Origin: Akkermansia muciniphila
Lineage (GTDB): Bacteria; Verrucomicrobiota; Verrucomicrobiia; Limisphaerales; SIBE01
Direction: 5' to 3'
Assembly (NCBI GenBank): GCA_945861765.1
Contig: CAMAWP010000001.1
Span: forward strand, 1-64,000
DNA: 64,000 nt
Shown here: positions 7,484-15,137 of the stretch, in pieces
Layout: each line of letters opens with the position of its first letter
Numbering within the stretch: the first letter of the stretch is position 1
Made by a program: the position numbers and the translations under genes
The notes under the pieces: model-generated
Seen by the model: only the letters and a program-made list of their open reading frames with translations
What the model was told of the DNA's origin: nothing
Databases searched by the model: none

Positions 7484-9934
7484 ATGAAAGTCACACTAAA
7501 CTGGCTGAAGCAATACGTTGATTTCAAATGGTCGCCCGAGGAACTAGCCGAGCGCCTTACGATGCTCGGACTCGAAGTCGAGGGCGTCCAGAAAATCGGC
7601 GGTGAATTTGAAGGAGTCGTGGTCGCGCAAGTCCTCACGCGCGACAAACATCCAAATGCTGACAAGCTCTCCCTCTGCCGTGTCAACGACGGCCAGGGAG
7701 AACGCCAAATCGTCTGCGGCGCGCAAAACTTCCAAGCTGGCGACAAGGTCCCGCTGGTCCTACCGGGCTCGACGTTGCCCGCCAAACCTGGTGAACCGCC
7801 GATGACGATCAAGATCGGCAAGATTCGCGGTGTCGAGTCCCAGGGAATGATGTGTTCGCCCAAGGAACTCGGTTTGGCTGAAGAGGCGGAAGGACTCTTG
7901 ATCTTGCCTGCCGACGCCAAAGTCGGACAGTCATTTGCCGAGCATCTCGGCCGGTCCGGCAGCGATGTAATCTACGATTTGGAAATCACGCCGAACCGGC
8001 CCGACTTGAACAGTGTCATTGGCATTGCTCGCGAAATCAGCGCGGTCTCAGGCAATCCGCTGCGCCTTCCCGAAATAGACTTGGACGAGACCAGTTCGGC
8101 CTCGGCAGCGGCCTTGGTGTCCGTTCGTATCGAGGACGCCGAGTTGTGTCCGCGTTACGTTGCGCGGGTCGTTCGCGACGTGAAGGTTGGTCCAAGCCCG
8201 GCCTGGCTCCGCCAGGCCTTGGAGAAGATTGGCATCCGCAGCATCAGCAACGTCGTCGATGTCACCAATTACGTGATGATCGAGATCGGCCAACCGTTAC
8301 ACGCGTTTGACTATCATTTGCTCGGTAAGAACGCCGACAGCCATGATGGATGCCCCATGATCGTCATCCGCCGCGCAGCAGACGGTGAGAAGTTCATCAC
8401 TCTCGATGGCAGCGAGCGGACTTTGACTAATCAAATGCTGCTCATCGCGGATGAGACAAAACCCATTGCTTTGGCCGGCGTCATGGGGGGGCAGAATACC
8501 GAGATCAATGCCAGCACTGTCGATGTGCTGATCGAAAGCGCCTATTTCAAACCGCAGAACATTCGCGCCACCTCCAAACAGCTCGATCTCCGGACAGAGT
8601 CCTCCTATCGTTTTGAGCGTGGCGGAGATGTCGGCATCTGCGATTGGGCGAGCCGTCGCGCGGCGCAGTTGATCCTGCAAACGGCCGGTGGACAGCTTGC
8701 AACAAGCGTGGTCGATGCGTATCCAAAGCTCGCCGAGCCCAAGCAAATTACTTTACGCCACTCCAAGGTGAATCAATTGCTGGGAGTCGAGATCTCCCCG
8801 GTGACGAACATGCAATATCTCCGCCAGCTCGGTTTGGAAGTCGCTGGTGAACACGACGGTCAATTGTGTACGGTGAGGATTCCGACCTTCCGCGTTGATC
8901 TCAAACGCGAGGTGGACCTCATCGAGGAAATCGCCCGGCTCTACGGCGTCGAGAAAATTCCTGCTACGCCGCCCCGCGGAGCGATTGGAGCAAATGCCTA
9001 CGACGCCGTCCACGACCAATTGGCTGAAGCTCGCCGGATCCTGACAGGCCTAGGCGTGAACGAGTCACAGGGTCAGACCTTGATATCCGAAACGGCAGCG
9101 CAGATGGCCGCTGGGTCGGCCACCGCGCAGATTGTCTCGCTGCAAAATCCATTGAGCAGCGATATGGATGTCCTTCGTCCTGGACTAGCGCCTGGGTTGT
9201 TGGACGCTCTGCGTCACAACCTGAATCGAAAAAATGGTGACGTGGCGCTGTTCGAGATTGGCCGCGTCTTTGCACAAGTCAACGGCCAGGTTCGCGAAGA
9301 ACGCCGACTTGCCATCGCCTTGACCGGGAAACGGAATTCCACGTTCTGGAGCGGAGAAGAACGTGAAGCCAGGATGGATGTTTATAATCTGAAAGGTTTA
9401 CTGGAAGAATTCTTCGAACAGTTCGGCGCGCGCGGGTTGAGCTACGTTCGTTGCGCCGAACCCAACGCGCTTTTTCTTGAATCCGCGACGATTCAACTTG
9501 GTAAACAATCGCTCGGTGAATTGGGTCAGCTTGTGCCGACCGTGGCCAAGCGCTACGACTTGCGAGATGCGGTGCTGGTTGCGGAATTGAATTTGGACCT
9601 CCTGCTGGCGCGACGAAACACCGCGAAGTCCTTCAAATCTCTGCCAGCTTTTCCGGCTATCCGCCGCGATGTGGCTATGATCGTGCCAGAGGTCACCACT
9701 CACGAAGATGTACTGAGCGCGGTCAAGCAAGCGAAGACGCAACACCTCGAGGCCGTCGAATTGTTCGATGTCTTTCGCGGTAAAAACGTCCCTGCCGGAC
9801 AAAAGAGCGTTGCTTACGCATTTACCTACCGAAATCCGGAGCGCACCTTAACCGACGCTGAAGTCAACTCGGTGCATGAAAAACTCGTCGAGCAGTTCAA
9901 GCAAAAGCTGCAAGCGGTGGTTCGAGAAGGATAG
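7484..9934 (+). CDS. pheT: Phenylalanyl-tRNA synthetase beta subunit
   Basis: An 816-residue protein, normal for PheT (about 800). Domains in order: N-terminal start MKVTLNWLKQYVDF, the EMAP/tRNA-binding domain (about residues 40-150, VLTRDKHPNADKLSLCRVN), the B3/B4 editing region (TPNRPDLNSVIGIARE; SRRAAQL), the B5 domain with EIARLYG, the catalytic-like core (NPLSSDMDVLRPGLAPGLLD) and the C-terminal ferredoxin-fold anticodon-binding domain (FPAIRRDVAMIVPE). It pairs with PheS, from which it is split by two ORFs. The ATG lies 6 bp after the nucleotidyltransferase stop, so it is probably co-transcribed. Confidence 0.95.
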   Translation: MKVTLNWLKQYVDFKWSPEELAERLTMLGLEVEGVQKIGGEFEGVVVAQVLTRDKHPNADKLSLCRVNDGQGERQIVCGAQNFQAGDKVPLVLPGSTLPAKPGEPPMTIKIGKIRGVESQGMMCSPKELGLAEEAEGLLILPADAKVGQSFAEHLGRSGSDVIYDLEITPNRPDLNSVIGIAREISAVSGNPLRLPEIDLDETSSASAAALVSVRIEDAELCPRYVARVVRDVKVGPSPAWLRQALEKIGIRSISNVVDVTNYVMIEIGQPLHAFDYHLLGKNADSHDGCPMIVIRRAADGEKFITLDGSERTLTNQMLLIADETKPIALAGVMGGQNTEINASTVDVLIESAYFKPQNIRATSKQLDLRTESSYRFERGGDVGICDWASRRAAQLILQTAGGQLATSVVDAYPKLAEPKQITLRHSKVNQLLGVEISPVTNMQYLRQLGLEVAGEHDGQLCTVRIPTFRVDLKREVDLIEEIARLYGVEKIPATPPRGAIGANAYDAVHDQLAEARRILTGLGVNESQGQTLISETAAQMAAGSATAQIVSLQNPLSSDMDVLRPGLAPGLLDALRHNLNRKNGDVALFEIGRVFAQVNGQVREERRLAIALTGKRNSTFWSGEEREARMDVYNLKGLLEEFFEQFGARGLSYVRCAEPNALFLESATIQLGKQSLGELGQLVPTVAKRYDLRDAVLVAELNLDLLLARRNTAKSFKSLPAFPAIRRDVAMIVPEVTTHEDVLSAVKQAKTQHLEAVELFDVFRGKNVPAGQKSVAYAFTYRNPERTLTDAEVNSVHEKLVEQFKQKLQAVVREG

Positions 9935-9945
9935 TTTCAACCCCG

Positions 9946-10428
9946 TCAGCAACTGGTCGGAACCTCTTGCAGCACCTCGATGCAATGCGGTATGGCCCCC
10001 ACGACGAAGCCGAGACATTCCACCGCGCCGCTCGGTTTGCCCGGCAAGCAAATGACCAGCGACTTCTCGACGACCACGGCAAGATTGCGCGAAAGAATGG
10101 CATTCTTGGTGATCTTCATTGATTCGCTGCGCATGACTTCACCGAAGCCCGGCAGCTCTCTTATCGCGATCTCATGAACGGCCTCCGGAGTCACATCGCG
10201 GAGAGCCACGCCTGTTCCGCCCGTCGTCAGAACAAGTTCACATCCCTTGGCGATTTGCTCGCGAATCGCCCGCTGGATGTCGCGTTTGTCATCGGGGACT
10301 AAATTTTCCACAAGAACTTTCCAGCCGTTTGTTTGAGCTGCCTTCCGAAGCGCCGGACCGCCGAGGTCGTCGTATTGCCCCCGTGAAGCCCGGTCTGAAA
10401 TGGTGATGATGCCAACTTGGATTTGCAT
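9946..10428 (-). CDS. mogA: Molybdopterin adenylyltransferase MogA/MoaB family
   Basis: A 160-residue protein. Start MQIQVGIITISDRASRGQ at 10428 matches family N-termini; the frame continues 12 codons upstream without similarity. Key motifs are ISDRASRGQYDDLGGP, the MPT-binding TTGGTGVALRDVTPEA and the late CLPGKPSGAVECL. The enzyme adenylates molybdopterin before metal insertion. It converges on pheT with 11 bp between the ends. It runs in the same direction as moaC, so molybdenum-cofactor genes cluster here. Confidence 0.9.
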   Translation of the reverse strand: MQIQVGIITISDRASRGQYDDLGGPALRKAAQTNGWKVLVENLVPDDKRDIQRAIREQIAKGCELVLTTGGTGVALRDVTPEAVHEIAIRELPGFGEVMRSESMKITKNAILSRNLAVVVEKSLVICLPGKPSGAVECLGFVVGAIPHCIEVLQEVPTSC

Positions 10429-10494
10429 AGAGATAATAAGCTGTGATGGAGATGTAATCGGCAATAAGCGCTCAGCCGCTAACGTCGATTGCCC

Positions 10495-10956
10495 CTAGTC
10501 TATCGCCTTCTTCGTCTTGGACACTAACTTGATGTTGGTGATGCGCATTTTTTTGTCCACTGCTTTGCACATGTCGTAAATCGTCAGGGCAGCCACACTG
10601 ACCGCTGTGAGCGCTTCCATTTCCACGCCCGTTTGTGCCGTAATTTTGGCCGAAGCGGAGATGAGGATGCGGTCGCGGCTCATGGGAACCTCAAAATGAA
10701 TCTCGCAATGGGTGATGGGCAATGGATGACACAGCGGGATGAGGTCACCTGTTTTCTTGGCCGCCATAATTCCTCCGAGCCGGGCGGTGGCCAGGACGTT
10801 ACCCTTGGCTACGGCCTGCGATTCGATGAGGTCGATTGTCGTCCTTTGCAGCCTGATTTCGCCGGAGGCCACTGCTTCACGTCGTTGAATTAATTTAGCG
10901 GAGACGTCCACCATGCTGGCTTCGCCACGGGCATCGATGTGAGTTAAGTTTTTCAT
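10495..10956 (-). CDS. moaC: Cyclic pyranopterin monophosphate synthase MoaC
   Basis: A 153-residue protein. The ATG at 10956 begins MKNLTHIDARGEASMVDVSAK, the conserved MoaC N-terminus; the longer frame reads into panB. Catalytic and signature blocks are present: LIPLCHPLPITHCEI, GVEMEALTAVSVAALTIYDMCKAVDK and a final KTKKAID. With MoaA (not in the window) it makes cPMP, the first molybdopterin intermediate. It starts 7 bp after the panB stop, so it is probably in one transcript with panB, and mogA follows. Confidence 0.94.
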   Translation of the reverse strand: MKNLTHIDARGEASMVDVSAKLIQRREAVASGEIRLQRTTIDLIESQAVAKGNVLATARLGGIMAAKKTGDLIPLCHPLPITHCEIHFEVPMSRDRILISASAKITAQTGVEMEALTAVSVAALTIYDMCKAVDKKMRITNIKLVSKTKKAID

Positions 10957-10963
10957 TTCGAAT

Positions 10964-11725
10964 TCATGCAATAGATCGCGCCCATTCCAAAACAACAGCT
11001 CGGATTTGCTCAGCGGCATTAAGTCGAGGCTTAATAAATCCCGGCGTGAACCACGGAAACATCCCGAGCAAGTCGTTCGTGACCAGAATTTGCCCATCAC
11101 AATCTGGACCAGAGCCGATGCCGATGGTTGGAATCGGAATCATGTCCGTAATCTCTTTCGCGACTGTCGGGATAACAATTTCCAAGACCAAAGCAAACGC
11201 GCCTGCATCAGCCAGAGCCTGAGCATCGGCCAGCAGCGCTTCATGCTCAGGCTCGGTCTTGCCTTTTTTATGGTAACCGCCTTCTTCTTTCACGTGCTGC
11301 GGCAACATTCCCAAATGTCCGCAATAAGGAATCCCCGCAGCCACGATCGCCTGAACCTTTTCAAGAATCATTCGTCCTCCTTCGGCTTTGACCGCTTCCG
11401 CGCCGGCGGCGATGAGGCGCCGCGAATTATCTACAGCGCTCTCGACCGTTTCGTAGCTCCGATACGGCAGATCGGCAGCCAGCAGCGCGCGAGGTTGGGC
11501 GCGAGCTGCCGCGCGAACGTGATGCTCCATTTCCTCCATCGTCACATGCGTGGTATCGGGATAACCGAGCACGACCATTCCGAGAGTATCGCCGACGTGA
11601 ATGAACGGAATGCCGACTTCATCGAGGAGCTTCGTCATAGGGAAGTCATAAGCCGTGAGCGCCGGAATACGGCGCTTTCCCTTCATGGCACGAATTGTCT
11701 CAGCGGTAACCTTCGGCAAACTCAT
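10964..11725 (-). CDS. panB: 3-methyl-2-oxobutanoate hydroxymethyltransferase
   Basis: A 253-residue TIM-barrel enzyme of pantothenate/CoA synthesis that forms ketopantoate from alpha-ketoisovalerate and methylene-THF. Visible blocks: ALTAYDFPMTKLLDEVGI, the metal site VGDTLGMVVLGYPDTT, AEAVKAEGG, GHLGMLPQ and IGIGSGPDCDGQILVTNDLLG. The length is normal. It leads the panB-moaC-mogA string. panC is not next to it. Confidence 0.95.
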   Translation of the reverse strand: MSLPKVTAETIRAMKGKRRIPALTAYDFPMTKLLDEVGIPFIHVGDTLGMVVLGYPDTTHVTMEEMEHHVRAAARAQPRALLAADLPYRSYETVESAVDNSRRLIAAGAEAVKAEGGRMILEKVQAIVAAGIPYCGHLGMLPQHVKEEGGYHKKGKTEPEHEALLADAQALADAGAFALVLEIVIPTVAKEITDMIPIPTIGIGSGPDCDGQILVTNDLLGMFPWFTPGFIKPRLNAAEQIRAVVLEWARSIA

Positions 11726-11783
11726 CGATCAACAATCAGGTTCAGCAGAGAAAGCGACAAGCGCAAATGAAGGCTGGCTACGA

Positions 11784-13049
11784 CTAATCTGGCAACGGCC
11801 TTCCCTTGGTTTCTGGGGCGAACCAAATCAGAACGAGGCCAAACAGATAAACCAAGGTAATCGAAGCGCCTGCTTTGGCGTAATCGCCTCCGTAATGTTG
11901 CATTAGATTTCCCATTTGGAGAGCGCCCACAGCGGCAAGAATACGCCCGGAATTATAGCTCACACCTTGGCCAGTGGCGCGGACCTTGGTTGGAAACAAC
12001 TCCGGCAAGTAGAGTGGAAACCAACCGTAAAATGCCGCTGTCACACATCCTACCGCTCCGACTGTGACAAGGAACAATGTGTTGTATGCGGTCACGACTC
12101 GGAACAGAAAGCCGCAAAGGAGCAAGGATGCCAAGCAGAGAAGAAAATAAGCTGGACGCCGTCCCATTCGCCCACCGATCCACGGCCCAATGAAACAACC
12201 GATAATGGCGCCGATCGACGAGAGGATCTGCGTGTTCGCTTTGGCGCGAGGCACTGTTCCTCCTGTTAATTTGTCCGCCCACAAGGGCAGCCATTGCACT
12301 GATCCCCAGGTGCCGATCAGGGCAATCGAGGCAAAGGCAATTGAGAGGAGAGTTACTTTCAGCAACGAACGCGAGAAAATGGTCCTCAGCGGACGGGACG
12401 CGCCCGTTTTGGTGGACGCTTTCCAACGCTCGGATTCAGGCACAAAGAAAATGATGAAGAGAGACAAAACGGCCGGTGCTGCCCCCGCTAGCATTATCCA
12501 GCGCCATGACTCCCGTGTGACAGGAATAAATGACCCCACGATGGCAATCAACAAGAAGCCCACGTTCGCCGCCGCACCGATCACTCCCGCCAGCAACGGA
12601 CGATGTTTCTCGGGCCAGCATTCCATCACAAGTGCCACTCCCAACGACCATTCTCCTCCCATTCCCAAAGCAGCCACGAAGCGCATCAAACCAAGATGCC
12701 ACGGCACCGCGGCGAAGTAACAAAGCCCGGTAAAGATCGAATAAACCAAAATACTTAGAGTCATCGCGCGGACCCGTCCGATGCGATCACCAAGCCAGCC
12801 GAAGATCAATCCACCACAAGCCGCGCCGAGGAGAAACAGGGCGGTGATGCGTCCCATCCACAAGCCCACAAGCTGGTCGTCCGCGACGCCCAAGAGATTT
12901 TGCAAAGCCGGCCGAGCTGCGAGCGGGAAAATACCCATTTCCAGTCCGTCGAACATCCAGCCCAGAAAGGCCGCGATCAAAACCATCCAATGCCCTTTTG
13001 ACTGCGAAGGTTTCGCCTGTATTAGATTCTCTTCGGTTGCTTTTTCCAT
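11784..13049 (-). CDS. MFS transporter (sugar/aromatic acid symporter type)
   Basis: A 421-residue inner-membrane protein with about 12 hydrophobic segments. Start 13049 (ATG, MEKATEENLIQ) is preferred to the upstream in-frame GTG at 13091. It has the MFS loop motif after TM2 (GWLGDRIGRVRAM) and its echo after TM8 (GGRMGRRPAY), with FLGWMFDGLEMGIFPL in TM1, as in metabolite:H+ symporters of the AAHS/SP type. The substrate cannot be told from sequence. It lies between panB and menG on the same strand. Confidence 0.85.
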   Translation of the reverse strand: MEKATEENLIQAKPSQSKGHWMVLIAAFLGWMFDGLEMGIFPLAARPALQNLLGVADDQLVGLWMGRITALFLLGAACGGLIFGWLGDRIGRVRAMTLSILVYSIFTGLCYFAAVPWHLGLMRFVAALGMGGEWSLGVALVMECWPEKHRPLLAGVIGAAANVGFLLIAIVGSFIPVTRESWRWIMLAGAAPAVLSLFIIFFVPESERWKASTKTGASRPLRTIFSRSLLKVTLLSIAFASIALIGTWGSVQWLPLWADKLTGGTVPRAKANTQILSSIGAIIGCFIGPWIGGRMGRRPAYFLLCLASLLLCGFLFRVVTAYNTLFLVTVGAVGCVTAAFYGWFPLYLPELFPTKVRATGQGVSYNSGRILAAVGALQMGNLMQHYGGDYAKAGASITLVYLFGLVLIWFAPETKGRPLPD

Positions 13050-13169
13050 TGGTGTCTTACGTTTTCCGGATCGTAACGCAACAGATGACACAAGGGCGAC
13101 AAGGAAATGGATCTGGTTGAGTTCTGGTTAAGACCCATCGAAACATGATCATGGTCTTCGGTCGATCCT

Positions 13170-13964
13170 CTAGAGGCCACGTTTCTCTGCGTAGTTGATG
13201 CTCATCATGCCGCCCAAGAATTTAACGATTCGGAGTCGTTCGCAGTTCATCTCGGCCAGGGCGGCTGCTACGCCGTTCTGCGCCGGATAATTCTTCAGTG
13301 ATTCCAAAATGTAACCATACGTTTCTGAATCGCCGCAGAAAATTCGGCCGAACCACGGAACGCACCACTTCAAGTATGTGAAATAAAGTCCTCGCCAAAG
13401 TGCATTGTCTGGTTTGCCAAAATCGAGCACGAGCAAACGGCCCCCAGGTCGTGCGACCCTCACCATCTCACTGAGACCAGCTTGGAAGTCTGCCAGATTG
13501 CGCAGCCCATAACTCATCGTGACAACCTCGAATTGAGAATCTCGGAAAGGAAGGTGCAGAGCATCGCCGCGCACGAAGAAGACGGAGGCCAGAGGACGGC
13601 AGCCGGAGGACGGGGTTTCCGCATTCCGTTCCGGGCTTCTGACTTCTGACCTCTGACGTCTGACCTGTGACGTCCGCCTCCTCTGCCGCGCCACTGCAAG
13701 CATCGAGGCACTAAAATCCAAGCCTGTAATCATTGCTCCACCGGGTGCCATAGCGAACGCGAGGTCTCCCGTGCCGCAGCAGAGATCGAGTGCGCGCTCC
13801 CCTGATTTCACCCGAGCGAGTTGAACCAATCGCCGTTTCCAATAACGATGCATGCAAAAACTTTGCAAGTCATTGATCAGATCATATCGAGGCGCAATCG
13901 TGGTGAAGAGGTCGTGAACTCTAGTGGCTCTGGGTTCGCCCGGCACATAGAATTTGTTGACCAT
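13170..13964 (-). CDS. ubiE: Demethylmenaquinone/ubiquinone methyltransferase with repeat-encoded insertion
   Basis: A 264-residue class I SAM methyltransferase. Start 13964 (ATG, MVNKFYVPGE) is preferred to the TTG three codons earlier. UbiE/MenG signatures: FTTIAPRYDLINDLQSFCMHRYWK, the SAM site LDLCCGTGDLAFAM, GLDFSASML and SYGLRNLADF. It methylates the demethylated quinone head group in respiratory quinone synthesis. Between SASMLAVARQR and FFVRGDALHLPF there is an extra basic stretch of roughly 25-30 residues (QVRRQRSEVRSPER...), encoded by 7-bp tandem repeats. The flanking fold is intact, so the gene is probably functional. Confidence 0.9.
   Translation of the reverse strand: MVNKFYVPGEPRATRVHDLFTTIAPRYDLINDLQSFCMHRYWKRRLVQLARVKSGERALDLCCGTGDLAFAMAPGGAMITGLDFSASMLAVARQRRRTSQVRRQRSEVRSPERNAETPSSGCRPLASVFFVRGDALHLPFRDSQFEVVTMSYGLRNLADFQAGLSEMVRVARPGGRLLVLDFGKPDNALWRGLYFTYLKWCVPWFGRIFCGDSETYGYILESLKNYPAQNGVAAALAEMNCERLRIVKFLGGMMSINYAEKRGL
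13584..13677 (+). repeat. Heptanucleotide tandem repeats inside ubiE
   Basis: Two blocks of 7-bp units. In plus orientation, one block reads CTTCTGA, CTTCTGA, CCTCTGA, CGTCTGA, CCTGTGA (about 13637-13671). The other has AGAGGAC and GGAGGAC alternating with other heptamers (about 13590-13612). They coincide exactly with the extra residues in the UbiE protein. The repeat unit is not a multiple of three, yet the frame stays open. Confidence 0.7.
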
Positions 13965-14267
13965 GTGCGGCAAACGGTATCATAGGCGTCGATCAACTTC
14001 CAGCACCGGTCTTCTGCGTCTCGGTCGGTGCACAGCAGACCGAGATGCGAGTAGGGGGAACTGTGGAATCACGGAGTGTTGAAACCCAAAAACTAGCAAA
14101 CCTGATCACTCCAACGGAAGACGTTCGTTTCGCGGATGCAGAGCGAGGTTGCTTTGAGCAGCGCGACTAACTAGTCTTGCTTTCTGTGAAAACCAAACTG
14201 GGCAACTCGGAATCCACATGATTACAGCCCTCTCGATCCGCGTTGCCGCGATTTAAGTAGCATAGTC
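13965..14267. other. Divergent intergenic region ubiE / MshEN gene
   Basis: 303 bp without a gene, between two divergent start codons. The main visible structure is the strong inverted repeat at 14016-14048. No convincing -35/-10 pair was seen in either direction, although promoters for both genes are expected here. Confidence 0.5.
14016..14048. repeat. 11-bp inverted repeat, 11-nt loop
   Basis: The arms GCGTCTCGGTC and GACCGAGATGC pair over 11 positions with one G-U wobble. The hairpin lies in the divergent region and has no T tract on either side, so it is not an intrinsic terminator. It could be an operator or a dispersed palindromic element. Confidence 0.55.
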
Positions 14268-15134
14268 ATGTCCGCACATTTGCCGGCCAACGAAAAGGCT
14301 CAAACACTCCAAACGATTGAGATGTTTGAGGTCATCACTCAATCGGACCCTTCGGATTATGTCTCTTTAGAAATTCTGAAAGAGGCTTACTTCAAGCTTG
14401 GACAGCAGAAGGAGGTTGTGAACACCTCGAAAAGAATCGCTCAAGCTTACGTCCATTCCGGTCAGATTTCTTCGGCCATTCTTGAGTATGAAAGCATTCT
14501 TCAACTGTTTCCCAAGGATCCCGAGGTGCGGGCTGCCTTGGATGAAATTGAAAGCAAGGCCGCCAGCTTTTCTGCCCCCCAGAAAAACAATGACGCCGAG
14601 ACACCCGAGAAACCGGTGCCCGCTCCCGTCAATCTGAAGCTAGGCAACGGGACGCCGACACCCACTGACATCGATGATGGGCGCAGGGCAATGCAAAAGC
14701 TCTTGGTGGACGGCAAACGGATTTCACTCACTGACTTCAACCTGTATTGGAACACACCGAACGTGAAGGAATCGCCGAAGCAGATCAACGACCCTTTCAT
14801 TCAGACGTTGGCGGACAAGCAACTATTGCCGGTCGATCAATCTCTCAAGCTGATCTGCGAGAAATCGCGCTTGAGCTTTTTGCCACTCGATAAGTACGAG
14901 GTGGACGTCGAGTTCGCACGTAGCTTCTCTCGCGATGTCTGTCTCCGCTGGTGCATTTTACCTTTCGACCGGATGAGTAAATCGGTACTTGTCGCCACGG
15001 CCAACCCGTTCAATGAGCAAGCGGCTCGGGAGCTGGAAAAAGCGAAGTCTGATTCTCTCCCGAAGAATCGGTTGCTCTGGTATATCGCTTCGCCCGATGA
15101 ACTACTGAAACTCCTTCGCAAAACATTCCGCTAA
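14268..15134 (+). CDS. TPR/MshEN-domain protein preceding PilB-type ATPase
   Basis: A 288-residue protein. Residues about 10-100 form TPR-like helices (YVSLEILKEAYFKLGQQ; SGQISSAILEYESILQLFP). A Pro/Glu-rich linker follows (about 105-135), and residues about 180-288 resemble the GspE N-terminal (MshEN) domain: SFSRDVCLRWCILPFDRMSKSVLVATANPFNEQ. MshEN domains bind c-di-GMP in some ATPases. It ends 3 bp before the pilB-like start, so it is coupled to it. It may be an assembly or regulatory partner of the ATPase; that is inference. Confidence 0.65.
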   Translation: MSAHLPANEKAQTLQTIEMFEVITQSDPSDYVSLEILKEAYFKLGQQKEVVNTSKRIAQAYVHSGQISSAILEYESILQLFPKDPEVRAALDEIESKAASFSAPQKNNDAETPEKPVPAPVNLKLGNGTPTPTDIDDGRRAMQKLLVDGKRISLTDFNLYWNTPNVKESPKQINDPFIQTLADKQLLPVDQSLKLICEKSRLSFLPLDKYEVDVEFARSFSRDVCLRWCILPFDRMSKSVLVATANPFNEQAARELEKAKSDSLPKNRLLWYIASPDELLKLLRKTFR

Positions 15135-15137
15135 TTC

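Noticed and set aside
11006..11770. 254-codon plus-strand ORF opposite panB
   Set aside because: panB is fully conserved on the minus strand; the ORF peptide is Arg/His/Ser-rich shadow sequence.
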